Shown here piece after piece: positions 17,375 to 26,172 of a stretch of 64,000 nt of DNA. The notes under the pieces were generated by a model. The model was not told the DNA's origin. It ran no database searches and saw nothing but the letters and a program-made list of their open reading frames with translations. Position 1 is the stretch's first letter, and every line of letters begins with the position of its first letter. A program made the translations under genes and the position numbers. Origin of the DNA: Amycolatopsis tucumanensis (GTDB lineage: Bacteria > Actinomycetota > Actinomycetes > Mycobacteriales > Pseudonocardiaceae); the NCBI RefSeq assembly GCF_021654135.1, contig NZ_JAKGSD010000002.1, forward strand, positions 1 to 64,000, given 5' to 3'.

Positions 17375-18555
17375 ACGTCTTCGACCCCGCCCTGCGCGCC
17401 GACCCGTTCGGCGCCTACCGGAAGCTGCGCGAGAACGGGCGCCTGCACCCGACCGGCTTCGGCATCCACCTCGTGCCGCACTACGCCGACTGCGCCGCCG
17501 TGCTGACCGATCCCGCCTGGGGCCACGGCTACACCGCGGGCATCAACCCGTTCCGGCCCGGCGTCGACCCCGCCGACCTGCCAGGCTCGTTCCTGCTGCT
17601 GGACCCGCCCGAACACGGCCGGCTCCGGTCCCTGGTCGCCAAGGCGTTCACCCCGCGGTCCGTCGCCGCGTTGCGGCCCGGGATCACCGCGCTCGTGGAC
17701 CGCCTGCTCGACGAAGCGCTCGAAGCCGGCGAGGTCGACCTGGTGGCGGCGCTGGCCTTCCCCGTGCCGCTGACCACGATCTGCGAGCTGCTCGGCGTCC
17801 CGGTCGCCGACCACGCGCTCTTCGGCGGCTGGACCCGGGACATCAGCCGCGGGCTCGACCCGGACGCGGTGCTCACCGACGCCGAGAAGGCCGCCCGCGC
17901 GACCGCGGTCGAGGAGTTCGCCGCCTACTTCACCGACCTGATCGAGCAGCGCCGCCGCGCGCCCGCCGGCGACCTGCTCAGCGGGCTGGTGTCGGCCGAG
18001 GAGAGCGGGGACCGCCTGACGGTCAAAGAGATCGTCGACATCGGCGTACTGCTGCTCATCGCCGGGCACGAGACCACGATGAACCTCATCTCCAGCGGGG
18101 TGCTGGCCCTGCACCGGCACCCGGACCAGATCGCGCCGCTGCTGGCGGACCCGGCCACGGCGGTCGAGGAACTGCTGCGGTTCGACACCCCGGTGCCGTT
18201 CCCGACGCGGGTGGCGATGCGGGATGTGGAGCTGGCCGGGCAGGAGCTGCCCCGCGGGACCGGCGTCATCCCGCTGCTCGGGTCGGCCAACCGCGATCCG
18301 GAGGTCTTCGCCGATCCCGACCGGCTCGACGTCCGGCGGTTCGCCGGTGCGGCCGTCCACCGGCAGCTCGCGTTCAGCCACGGCCCGCACTTCTGCCTCG
18401 GCGCCCCGATGGCCCGCCTGGAAAGCGCTCTCACGTTTGAGCGCCTGTACACGCGCGCGGAGGTCACCGTGATCACCGAAACGCCCGAGTACCGGCCCAG
18501 CGTGTCCATGCGCGGACTGGCCGCCCTGCCCGTCTCACTCCGGAGGAAACCGTGA
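17371..18555 (+). CDS. Cytochrome P450 (2 of 4)
   Basis: A 394-aa P450, paralogous to the preceding gene. It has LIAGHETTMNL in the I helix, VEELLRFDTP for ExxR, and FSHGPHFCLGAPMA as the heme-binding loop. The ATG overlaps the upstream stop (ATGA), and its own end overlaps the hotdog thioesterase start, so all three are translationally coupled. The two copies have diverged in the B-C region (GHGYTAGINPF against SHADEAGQLH), where substrate contacts lie. They probably act on different positions or intermediates of the same pathway. Confidence 0.93.
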   Translation: MNVFDPALRADPFGAYRKLRENGRLHPTGFGIHLVPHYADCAAVLTDPAWGHGYTAGINPFRPGVDPADLPGSFLLLDPPEHGRLRSLVAKAFTPRSVAALRPGITALVDRLLDEALEAGEVDLVAALAFPVPLTTICELLGVPVADHALFGGWTRDISRGLDPDAVLTDAEKAARATAVEEFAAYFTDLIEQRRRAPAGDLLSGLVSAEESGDRLTVKEIVDIGVLLLIAGHETTMNLISSGVLALHRHPDQIAPLLADPATAVEELLRFDTPVPFPTRVAMRDVELAGQELPRGTGVIPLLGSANRDPEVFADPDRLDVRRFAGAAVHRQLAFSHGPHFCLGAPMARLESALTFERLYTRAEVTVITETPEYRPSVSMRGLAALPVSLRRKP

Positions 18556-18995
18556 CCGTGTCCCAGCGGATCAGCGAGCTGCAGGCCCTGCTGACGAAAG
18601 GACTGACCGAAGGCATCGGCGTCGGCCACTCGCTCGGCGTGCAGTGCGCCGACCTCGGCGACGGCCGGGCCGTCTACACCCTCAAACCGGGCCAGGCCCA
18701 GGCCAACGCGATGCTCACCGTCCACGGCGGTGTGCTGTCCACCCTGATGGACACCGCGATGGGCAGCGCGATCTTCACGCAGCTGCCCGACCACACCGGC
18801 TACACCACGCTCGAGCTGAAGGTCAACTTCATCCGCGGCGTCGCCCTGGACGACCCGGAACTGCGGTGCACCGCCACGACCGTCCACGTGGGACGGCGCA
18901 CCGCGACCGCGCAGGCCGAGATCCACAGCGCGGCGGGCAAGCTCGTCGCGCACGGCACGTGCACGTGCCTGGTTCAGCCGTTCGGGGGCGCCTGA
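18552..18995 (+). CDS. Hotdog-fold thioesterase (PaaI-like)
   Basis: A 147-aa protein with the PaaI core VHGGVLSTLMDTAMGSA (about residues 57-73), an ELKVNFIRGV strand and TATAQAEIHSA near the end. The Asp in LMDTAMG is the probable catalytic residue. It overlaps P450 2 and lies one base before the membrane desaturase gene. It is the right-arm counterpart of the thioesterase at 11864-12283 and probably hydrolyses an acyl-ACP or acyl-CoA intermediate. Confidence 0.88.
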   Translation: MTVSQRISELQALLTKGLTEGIGVGHSLGVQCADLGDGRAVYTLKPGQAQANAMLTVHGGVLSTLMDTAMGSAIFTQLPDHTGYTTLELKVNFIRGVALDDPELRCTATTVHVGRRTATAQAEIHSAAGKLVAHGTCTCLVQPFGGA

Positions 18996-18996
18996 G

Positions 18997-19938
18997 ATGA
19001 CCGGGACCGTCCCGCCGCCGCGTCGCAAGGTGATCAGCAGCCCCTACCTGCACCGCCTGCAGCGCCGCCACTTCCTGCTGTTCGACGTCCTGCCGATCGC
19101 CGGCACCGCCGCGGCGTTCGCGTTCCTGGCCGTGCACCCCTTCGGGATCACCGAACTGGTGCTGCTGCTGTCGTTGTGGCTGCTGACCGGGCTCGGCGTC
19201 ACGGTCGGCTACCACCGGCTCTTCACGCACCGCACGTTCAAGGCGGCCAAGCCGGTCGCGGTCGTGCTCGCGGTCCTCGGCTCGATGGCCGGGCAGGGCG
19301 GGCTGGTGTCGTGGGTGGCGCTGCACCGCAGGCACCACGAGTGCAGCGACCGCGAGGGCGACCCGCATTCGCCGAACCTGTCCGGCGGCGGCTGGCGCGG
19401 CCGGCTGCGCGGGCTGGCGCACTCGCATTTCCTGTGGATGCGCCGCCACGAGTACCCCAACATCGTCCACTACGCGCCGGACCTGCTGCGCGACCGCGCC
19501 CTGGTCCGCGTGGCCCGCTACTACTACCACTGGGTCGTGCTCGGCCTGGCGATCCCCGCGCTGGCCGGCGGCCTGGTGTCGCTGAGCTGGACCGGCGCCG
19601 TCAGCGGGCTGCTGTGGGGCGGGCTGGTGCGGATCTTCCTGCTCGAGCACATCGTGTGGGCGATCAACTCGTTCCTGCACATGTTCGGCACCAAGCCCTA
19701 CGCCTCCCGCGAGAACAGCCGCAACGGCGGCGTCTTCGCCCTGGTCACGCTCGGCGAGTCCTGGCACAACAACCACCACGCCTTCCCCGAGTCGCCGTCG
19801 TTCGGCCTCGACTGGTACCGCCTCGACCCCGGCTTCTGGGTGATCCGGGCGCTGGCCGCGTGCGGCCTGGCGTGGGACCTGAAGCTGCCCTCCGACGAAC
19901 GGCGCGCCGCCAAGCGCGTCTGTCCCGACCCCGCGTGA
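18997..19938 (+). CDS. Membrane-bound fatty acid (acyl-CoA type) desaturase
   Basis: A 313-aa integral membrane non-heme diiron desaturase. The three His boxes are present: HRLFTH in GYHRLFTHRTF (about residue 70), HRRHH (about 110) and HNNHH in SWHNNHHAFPES (about 250), spaced as in delta-9 desaturases. Hydrophobic segments precede box 1 and follow box 2. It probably introduces or extends unsaturation in an acyl chain. Lying directly before an ACP gene and a CFA-type methyltransferase gene, it may be the right-arm counterpart of the soluble desaturase. An acyl-ACP or phospholipid substrate is possible as well as acyl-CoA. Confidence 0.92.
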   Translation: MTGTVPPPRRKVISSPYLHRLQRRHFLLFDVLPIAGTAAAFAFLAVHPFGITELVLLLSLWLLTGLGVTVGYHRLFTHRTFKAAKPVAVVLAVLGSMAGQGGLVSWVALHRRHHECSDREGDPHSPNLSGGGWRGRLRGLAHSHFLWMRRHEYPNIVHYAPDLLRDRALVRVARYYYHWVVLGLAIPALAGGLVSLSWTGAVSGLLWGGLVRIFLLEHIVWAINSFLHMFGTKPYASRENSRNGGVFALVTLGESWHNNHHAFPESPSFGLDWYRLDPGFWVIRALAACGLAWDLKLPSDERRAAKRVCPDPA

Positions 19939-19949
19939 GGAACGAAGAC

Positions 19950-20207
19950 ATGGACACCAGCAAGGACGCGATCGTCACGTGGTGCCAGGAGTACCTGGCG
20001 GATCTGCTGCAGGTCCCGGCCGGGGCCGTGGACCCGCACGCGGACTTCGACCGGCTCGGCGTGGATTCGGCGCTGGCCGTGTCGCTGCTGATGGAGGTCG
20101 AGGAGCGCTACGGCGTCGAGCTGCCACCCGAGGAGCTGTTCGCCGACCCCACCCTGGACGCCGTCGCCGAGTACCTGCACACACACGCCGAGCGGAGCGT
20201 GGCCTAG
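19950..20207 (+). CDS. Stand-alone acyl carrier protein, right arm
   Basis: An 85-aa ACP with the phosphopantetheine attachment motif DRLGVDSALAVSLL (Ser near residue 41). The ATG follows a GAGGAACGAAG stretch. It is placed between the membrane desaturase and CFA-type methyltransferase genes. It is dissimilar to the left-arm ACP (VDSALA against ADSIKV), implying separate partner recognition. It is the probable acceptor for the FAAL encoded at 22973-24550. Confidence 0.9.
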   Translation: MDTSKDAIVTWCQEYLADLLQVPAGAVDPHADFDRLGVDSALAVSLLMEVEERYGVELPPEELFADPTLDAVAEYLHTHAERSVA

Positions 20208-20209
20208 CC

Positions 20210-21052
20210 ATGGTCACCCCGGCCGAGGCCGCGGCCGCCGTCCGGCACCACTACGACGTCGGCGACGACTTCTACGCGCTGTGGCTGGACCGCTCGATGA
20301 CCTACTCGTGCGCCATGCCGGACAGCCCGGACGACACCCTGGACGCGGCCCAGGACCGCAAGCTGCGGTTCCACCTGGACGCGATCGGCGACGCGCGGCA
20401 CGTCCTGGACGTCGGCTGCGGATGGGGTTCGGTGCTCCAGCGGCTGTCCGGGCGGGGCGCGCGGGCGGTCGGGCTGACGCTGAGCCCGCGGCAGGCGGCC
20501 TACGTCGGGTCGCGCGGGTACCCGGGGGTGTCGGTGCGGATCGAGCACTGGCTGCACCACGAACCGGCCGCGCCCTACGACGGGATCGTCTCGATCGGCG
20601 CGTTCGAGCACTTCGCCGCGCCCGGCGACGACAAGGTCGCCGTGTACCGGGACTTCTTCACCCGCTGCCGCGGCTGGCTGCGCGAGGAGGGCGTGCTGTC
20701 CCTGCAGACGATCGCCTACGCCAACATGTCCGCCACCGACGCCAGCGAGTTCATGCGGCAGGAGATCTTCCCGGACGCGGACCTGCCGACGCTGGCCGAG
20801 ATCACCGCCGCCGCCGAGGGGATCTTCGAGGTCCAGTCCGTCCACAACGGACGGATGGCGTACGCCTGGACGTGTGAGCAGTGGGCACGGCGGCTGCGTG
20901 CCCGGCGCGCCGAGGCGATCGAGGTGGCCGGCCGGGAGGTGGTGGCCCGCTACGAGCGCTACCTGAAGCTGTCCGCGCTGGGGTTCCGGATGGGCAAGAT
21001 CGGCCTGCTGCGGATCGTGCTGCGGCCCTACCGGAACGGGTTCTTCCGGTGA
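20210..21052 (+). CDS. SAM-dependent methyltransferase, cyclopropane-fatty-acid-synthase type, right arm
   Basis: A 280-aa protein with the mycolate-cyclopropane-synthase-like start HHYDVGDDFYALWLDRSMTY, followed by YSCAM and SAM motif I VLDVGCGWGSVLQ near residue 66. SIGAFEHF and the C-terminal RYLKLSALGFRMGK region, with the G-I-L stretch after it, also match this family. It lies two bases after the ACP stop and overlaps the next P450 start by 4 nt. It resembles true CFA/CmaA enzymes more closely than its left-arm counterpart. A cyclopropane or methyl branch installed at a desaturase-made double bond on the ACP is the simplest reading. Confidence 0.87.
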   Translation: MVTPAEAAAAVRHHYDVGDDFYALWLDRSMTYSCAMPDSPDDTLDAAQDRKLRFHLDAIGDARHVLDVGCGWGSVLQRLSGRGARAVGLTLSPRQAAYVGSRGYPGVSVRIEHWLHHEPAAPYDGIVSIGAFEHFAAPGDDKVAVYRDFFTRCRGWLREEGVLSLQTIAYANMSATDASEFMRQEIFPDADLPTLAEITAAAEGIFEVQSVHNGRMAYAWTCEQWARRLRARRAEAIEVAGREVVARYERYLKLSALGFRMGKIGLLRIVLRPYRNGFFR

Positions 21053-22269
21053 CGGCGGCGAAGGTGCGGTTCAACCCGTTCGACGCCGGGTTCCGCCGCG
21101 ACCCGTACCCGCTGTACCGGCAGCTGCGGGAGACCGAACCGGTGCACCGGGCGCTCGGCACGTGGGTGCTGACCCGGCACGCCGACGTCCGGGCCGTGCT
21201 GCGGGACCGCACGTTCAGCGCCGGGCTGATCCCGCGGCTGGTCGCCGAGCACGCCGGGCGGCTCACCGGGTCGGTGGCGGGCCGGATCGAGCGGCTCGGC
21301 CGGGGGTCCTTGGTGTTCACCGACAACCCGGACCATGCCCGGCTGCGCGGGCTGGTCAACCGGGCGTTCAGCGCACAGGCGGTCGCCCGGCTGCGGCCGC
21401 TGGTCCACCGGACCACGGACGAGCTGCTGGGCCGCGCACGCGTGGACGGCGGGATGGACGTGATCGCCGGACTGGCCGCGCCGCTGCCGGTGGCGGTGCT
21501 CGCCGAGTGGATGGGGCTGTCCGCTCAGCTGCGCGCGCACGTGGCGGCCTGGACGCACGACATCCGGTTCCTGCTGGAGCCGGGCCTGATGACGGCGGAC
21601 GACTACGGCCGCGTCGGCGAGGTGGTGGAGACCTTCGTCGCGGCGCTGACCGTGGTGGTGCGGGACCGCGCGCGGCACCCCGGGCACGACCTGGTCAGCG
21701 CCCTGCTCGCCGCGCGCACCGCGGGCGGCGACCGGCTCGGCGAGGAGGAGCTGGTGTTCCTGTGCATCATGTGCTTCGTCGCCGGCAACGAGACCACGAA
21801 GTCCCTGATCGGCAACGGCGTGCTCGCGCTGCTGCGACACCCGGAGCAGGCGGCGGCGCTGGCCGGGCGCCCGGACCTGGTGCCGGGCGCGGTCGCCGAG
21901 GCGCTGCGCTACGACAGCCCGCTGCAGCTGACCAAACGCGTCGCGACTCGCGACGTGGAGCTGGGCGGGCACCGGATCGCCGAGGGCGACCAGGTGCTGC
22001 TGTGCCTGGGGGCGGCGAACAGGGACCCGGCGGTCTTTCCCCGCCCGGACGTCTTCGACATCACCCGCGACACCGGCGGTCACCTCGGCTTCGGGCACGG
22101 CATGCACGGCTGTCTCGGCGGTCTGCTGGCCCAGACGCAGGCCGAGGTGGCAGTGGCACACCTGTCCCGGCTGGACCTCGAACCGGCCGGCGACCCGGAG
22201 TGGCAGGACCACAGCTTCATCGTGCGCGGCCTGACGGCGCTGCCGGTCATCGTGCGGGGCACGCGATGA
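21049..22269 (+). CDS. Cytochrome P450 (3 of 4)
   Basis: A 406-aa P450 starting at GTG 21049 (GTGA overlap with the methyltransferase). The I helix reads FVAGNETTKSL, with Asn where the other three P450s here have His. The ExxR pair lies in VAEALRYDSP, and the heme loop is FGHGMHGCLGGLLA. It is more divergent than the tandem pair at the operon start. Asn at the first variable I-helix position occurs in some active P450s, so activity is likely. It is followed with overlap by the type II thioesterase. Confidence 0.93.
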   Translation: MTAAKVRFNPFDAGFRRDPYPLYRQLRETEPVHRALGTWVLTRHADVRAVLRDRTFSAGLIPRLVAEHAGRLTGSVAGRIERLGRGSLVFTDNPDHARLRGLVNRAFSAQAVARLRPLVHRTTDELLGRARVDGGMDVIAGLAAPLPVAVLAEWMGLSAQLRAHVAAWTHDIRFLLEPGLMTADDYGRVGEVVETFVAALTVVVRDRARHPGHDLVSALLAARTAGGDRLGEEELVFLCIMCFVAGNETTKSLIGNGVLALLRHPEQAAALAGRPDLVPGAVAEALRYDSPLQLTKRVATRDVELGGHRIAEGDQVLLCLGAANRDPAVFPRPDVFDITRDTGGHLGFGHGMHGCLGGLLAQTQAEVAVAHLSRLDLEPAGDPEWQDHSFIVRGLTALPVIVRGTR

Positions 22270-22970
22270 CCGCACTCCTGCGCACCGATCCCGCCGCGGG
22301 GACCCTCCGGCTGGTCTGCCTGCCGCACGCCGGCGGTGGGGCCAGCTCGTTCGCCCGCTGGGCCGCCTTGTTCCCCCCCTGGATCGCCCTGGTGCGGGTC
22401 CAGCTGCCGGGCCGCGAGGACCTCGCCGGGCGTCCGGCGTTCCGGGACGTGCCGGAGGCGGTCTCGGCGTTGCTGCCGCACCTCGGCGGCCCGCCCGTCG
22501 CGCTGTACGGGCACAGCATGGGCGCCCTCCTCACGTTCGAGCTGGCCCGGGCGCTCACCGGGCACGGCACCCCGCCCGTGCACTTGTTCGTCTCCGGGCG
22601 CCGCGCCCCGCACCTGGCCGCCACGCGCCCGCCGATCCACGAGCTGCCCGACGAGCGGTTCGCCGACGAGCTCGAAGCGGTGGGCGCCGGGCCGGGCCGC
22701 AGCCCGGTGTTCCGCCGCTACGCACTCCCCCTGATCCGCGCCGACCTGCGGCTGTCGGAAGACCACCGGCACGTCCCCGGGCCGCCGCTGCCCTGCCCGC
22801 TCACGGTCTTCCACGGCCTGCACGATCCCATCGTCAGCGCCGCCGAAGCCGGGGCGTGGCGGCGGCACACGGCCGGCGCCTTCGCCCTGCGCGCCTTCCC
22901 CGGCGACCACTTCTTCCACCACCGCCACCGGGCGGCCCTCGCCGCGGCCATGACCCGGGCCCTGGAGTGA
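22266..22970 (+). CDS. Type II thioesterase (alpha/beta hydrolase, GrsT/RifR-like)
   Basis: A 234-aa external thioesterase. It begins with the family-typical LVCLPHAGGGASSFARW, carries the nucleophile motif YGHSMGAL near residue 84, and ends with FHGLHDPIV (Asp) and FPGDHFFHHR (His). Such enzymes remove aberrant or stalled acyl groups from carrier proteins of PKS or NRPS systems, or release products. It overlaps P450 3. Its presence supports a carrier-protein-based assembly or tailoring process in this cluster. Confidence 0.92.
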   Translation: MTALLRTDPAAGTLRLVCLPHAGGGASSFARWAALFPPWIALVRVQLPGREDLAGRPAFRDVPEAVSALLPHLGGPPVALYGHSMGALLTFELARALTGHGTPPVHLFVSGRRAPHLAATRPPIHELPDERFADELEAVGAGPGRSPVFRRYALPLIRADLRLSEDHRHVPGPPLPCPLTVFHGLHDPIVSAAEAGAWRRHTAGAFALRAFPGDHFFHHRHRAALAAAMTRALE

Positions 22971-22972
22971 CC

Positions 22973-24550
22973 ATGCTGCTGCCCGATGTCCTGACCTCCC
23001 GCGCCAAGCACACCCCGGACGCGACCGCGTACGTCTTCCTCGACGAGGATGGTGTGGAAACCGCCGCGCTCACCTACCGCGAGCTGCACGCCAGGGCCCT
23101 GTCCGTCGCGCACGAACTGAGCCGGCACTGCGCCCCGGGCGACCGCGCGCTCCTGGTGTTCCCGCAGTGCCTCGACTTCATCGTGGCGTTCTTCGCGTGT
23201 CTCTACGCCCGGGTCGTGGCGGTGCCGGTGAACCCGCCGCGGCGCACGCACGTGCCGGAGGCCACGCGCGCGATCGTGGCGGACTGCGAACCGGCGGTCG
23301 TGCTCACGCTCGCCGGCGCGCCCGCGTCGCTGCCCGGGCTGCCGTCGATCACCGTGGACGCCGTGCCCGGCCACGGGTTCACGCCGCCCCCGGCCGAACG
23401 GGACGGGCTGGCGTTCCTCCAGTACACGTCGGGATCGACGTCGGCGCCGAAGGGTGTGATGGTCTCGCACGGCAACCTGGAGGCGAACCAGGAGATGATC
23501 CGCGCCGCCTTCGGCCACGACGCGGAGTCCACTGTGGTCGGGTGGGCGCCGTTCTTCCACGACCAGGGCCTGATCGGCAACGTGCTGCAGCCGCTGTACG
23601 TGGGCGCGCGGAGCATCCTGATGTCCCCGGCCGCGTTCATCCGCCGTCCCCTGCTGTGGCTCTCGGCGATCTCCCGCTACCGCGCGCACACCAGCGGCGG
23701 CCCCAATTTCGCCTTCGACGCCTGCGTGGCCCGGGCCCGCCGCGGTGGTGCCGGGGATCTCGACCTCAGCTGCTGGAAGGTCGCGTTCAACGGCGCCGAG
23801 CCCATCCGCCCGGAGACCTTGCACGAGTTCGCCCGGACGTTCGCGCCGAGCGGGTTCGACGAGCGCGCGCTGTACCCGTGCTACGGGCTGGCCGAGGCGA
23901 CGCTGATCGTCACCGGTAGCCGCAAGGGCCGCGGCCCGCGGTACGCGCACCGCCCGGACGGCGCCCTGGTCGCCGGCTCCGGCACCGCGCTGCCGGGCGA
24001 GGACGTGCGGATCGCCGACCCGCGCGATGGCGTCGGCGAGATCTTGGTGAGCGGCCCGCACGTCACGCAGGGCTACTGGAAACGGCCCGCGGCGACAGCC
24101 GAGACCTTCCCCGTCGTCCACGGGCGCACCTACCTGCGCACCGGCGATCTCGGCATGATCGACGACGGCGAACTGTACGTGCTCGGCCGCATCAAGGACG
24201 TCCTGATCGTCCGCGGCCGCAACCACTACCCGCAGGACATCGAGCAGACGGCGCAGAGTGCGCACCCGGCGCTGCGGGCAGGCGGGTCGGCCGCGTTCGG
24301 CGTGCCGGGAGCCGACGGCGAACGGCTGGTGGTGGTTCAGGAGATCCAGCGGGACCACCGCCACGACGCCGATCCGGTGGAGATCACCCGGGCCGTCCGC
24401 GCGGCCGTCCTGGCCGAGCACGGGCTCACGATCGGCGACCTGGTGCTGACCGCGCACGGCCAGCTGGCCAAGACCAGCAGCGGCAAGATCATGCGCTCGG
24501 CGGCGCGGACCCGCTACCTGGCGGGCGGATTCGAAGGGAACGGACGATGA
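22973..24550 (+). CDS. Fatty acyl-AMP ligase (FAAL), right arm
   Basis: A 525-aa ANL ligase. It has LQYTSGSTSAPKGVMVSH as P-loop, APFFHDQGLIGN, VAFNGAEPIRPETL, YGLAEATL, RTGDLGMIDDGELYV, and KDVLIVRGRNHYPQDIE followed by TSSGKIMR at the C-terminus. HDQGL, NGAEP and NHYPQDIE are strong FAAL hallmarks. ATG 22973 was chosen because GGAG ends five bases upstream. GTG 22967, overlapping the previous stop, is an alternative that would add two codons. It probably loads the right-arm ACP. It belongs to a different FAAL branch from the left-arm enzyme. Confidence 0.93.
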   Translation: MLLPDVLTSRAKHTPDATAYVFLDEDGVETAALTYRELHARALSVAHELSRHCAPGDRALLVFPQCLDFIVAFFACLYARVVAVPVNPPRRTHVPEATRAIVADCEPAVVLTLAGAPASLPGLPSITVDAVPGHGFTPPPAERDGLAFLQYTSGSTSAPKGVMVSHGNLEANQEMIRAAFGHDAESTVVGWAPFFHDQGLIGNVLQPLYVGARSILMSPAAFIRRPLLWLSAISRYRAHTSGGPNFAFDACVARARRGGAGDLDLSCWKVAFNGAEPIRPETLHEFARTFAPSGFDERALYPCYGLAEATLIVTGSRKGRGPRYAHRPDGALVAGSGTALPGEDVRIADPRDGVGEILVSGPHVTQGYWKRPAATAETFPVVHGRTYLRTGDLGMIDDGELYVLGRIKDVLIVRGRNHYPQDIEQTAQSAHPALRAGGSAAFGVPGADGERLVVVQEIQRDHRHDADPVEITRAVRAAVLAEHGLTIGDLVLTAHGQLAKTSSGKIMRSAARTRYLAGGFEGNGR

Positions 24551-24981
24551 CGGCGGCGAACCCGGACTACGCGGAACACGTGACGGCGGCGGTGCTGACG
24601 ATGCCGGCGGCGAAGCACCTCGGCTTCACCTTCGGTCGGCTCGAACCCGGGGTGGCGGAGATCGTGCAGCCCTACCGGGCCGAGCTCACCGAGCACAACG
24701 GCTACTTCCAGGGCGGGGTGCTCGGCTCGCTCGCCGATTTCGCCGGTGGCAGCGCGGCCGGCACGCTGCTGCCGCCGGGATGGGTGAACATGACGGTCGA
24801 CTACACGGTGAAGATCGTGGCGCCCGCGCGGGGCGAGCGGATCATCGCGCGCGGCCGGGTCGTCCGCGCGGGCCACAGCACGACGGTCGCGGCGGCGGAC
24901 GTCTTCGCGGTCGCCGGTGACGACGAGGCGTTGTGCGCCACCGCGCTGGTGACGCTGCGCAACGTCAAGTTGCCGGGCTGA
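24547..24981 (+). CDS. Hotdog-fold (PaaI-like) thioesterase
   Basis: A 144-aa hotdog protein with YRAELTEHNGYFQGGVLG, followed by SLADFAGGSAAG (Asp near residue 60) and the strand VNMTVDYTVKIVAPA. The EHNGYFQGG and D-F-A-G-G pattern is that of the YiiD/PaaI thioesterase group. It overlaps the FAAL by 4 nt. Third hotdog protein in the cluster; its job could be hydrolytic release of the acyl group loaded by the adjacent FAAL, or editing. Confidence 0.85.
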   Translation: MTAANPDYAEHVTAAVLTMPAAKHLGFTFGRLEPGVAEIVQPYRAELTEHNGYFQGGVLGSLADFAGGSAAGTLLPPGWVNMTVDYTVKIVAPARGERIIARGRVVRAGHSTTVAAADVFAVAGDDEALCATALVTLRNVKLPG

Positions 24982-24984
24982 GCC

Positions 24985-26169
24985 GTGTTCGACCTCTTCG
25001 CGGCCGGTTTCGCCGACGACCCCTACCCGCACTACGCCCGGTTGCGCGAGACCGCGCCCGCCTACCGCCATCCGCTGGGGTTCTGGCTGCTGTCGCGCTA
25101 CGACGACGTGGCGCGGCTGCAGCGCGCGCCGCACTCGGTGGACGAGCGGGACCTGACCGAGATCCCCGTGTGGAAGCGGGACGGTGACGTGCCGGTCGAG
25201 GCGAACCGGCCGATGCGCGGACTGTCCATGCTGGACCAGAACCCGCCGCGCCACACGCGGCTGCGGCGGCTGGTGGCGCAGGCCTTCACGCGCGGGTCGG
25301 TCGAGGCACTGGCGCCCCGCGTCGGCGAACTCGTCGACGCGGCCCTGGACCGGGTCGCGGCCACCGGCGACGTGCTCGGCGAGCTGGCGTTCCCGCTGCC
25401 GTTCACGGTGATCTCGGAGTTGCTGGGCACGCGGCCAGTGGAGCACACCCGGCTGCGGGAGCTGACCGGGATCCTGGTGCGGGCGCTCGAACCGCTCACC
25501 GGCCCGGAACTGCAGGCGGAGATCAGGGCCGCGAACGACGAGCTCACGGAGCTGACCCGCGAGCTGATCGGCTGGAAGCGGACCCATCCCGGCGACGATC
25601 TGGTCACCGCGCTGCTGGCGGTCCGGGACGGCGACGAGGTGCTCACCGAGGACGAACTCCTCGCCCAGGTCATGTTCCTCTACATTGCCGGGCACGAGAC
25701 GACGGTGAACCTGATCGCGAACGGCATCCTCGCCCTGGTCCGGAACCCGTCGCAGGCCCGCCTGCTGCGGGCGGACCCGTCGTGCGCTGCCGCGGCCGTG
25801 GAGGAGCTGGTCCGGTACGACACGTCGGTGCACCTGATGCGCCGGATCACGGTCGATCCCGTGGTGGTGCGGGGCGAGCGGATCCCGGCGGGCAGCTTCG
25901 TGGTCGCCTGCCTGGCCGCGGCGAACCGGGATCCGGAGTTCTGGGGCCCGGACGCCGACGTGCTGCGGCTGGACCGGCCGGACGCGCACCGGCACCTGTC
26001 CTTCGGGGCCGGGATCCACCACTGCCTCGGCGCGGCGCTGGCCCGGCTCGAAGCGCGGGTGGCGTTCACCCGGTTCGTCCGGCGGTTCCCGTCGGCCGAG
26101 GTGGCGGAGTTGCGCTGGAACGGGCGCATCAACGTCCGGGGTCCCGCCGAACTGACCCTGGCGGTGTAG
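24985..26169 (+). CDS. Cytochrome P450 (4 of 4)
   Basis: A 394-aa P450 starting at GTG 24985. The I helix is YIAGHETTVNL, ExxR lies in VEELVRYDTS, and the heme loop is FGAGIHHCLGAALA. It has a longer B-C loop (ERDLTEIPVWKRDGD) than the others, which suggests a different substrate pocket. It lies three bases after the hotdog gene and three before the alpha/beta hydrolase gene. It is the fourth P450 of the cluster; with the flavin and diiron enzymes, at least nine redox enzymes act in this pathway. Confidence 0.93.
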   Translation: MFDLFAAGFADDPYPHYARLRETAPAYRHPLGFWLLSRYDDVARLQRAPHSVDERDLTEIPVWKRDGDVPVEANRPMRGLSMLDQNPPRHTRLRRLVAQAFTRGSVEALAPRVGELVDAALDRVAATGDVLGELAFPLPFTVISELLGTRPVEHTRLRELTGILVRALEPLTGPELQAEIRAANDELTELTRELIGWKRTHPGDDLVTALLAVRDGDEVLTEDELLAQVMFLYIAGHETTVNLIANGILALVRNPSQARLLRADPSCAAAAVEELVRYDTSVHLMRRITVDPVVVRGERIPAGSFVVACLAAANRDPEFWGPDADVLRLDRPDAHRHLSFGAGIHHCLGAALARLEARVAFTRFVRRFPSAEVAELRWNGRINVRGPAELTLAV

Positions 26170-26172
26170 CCG

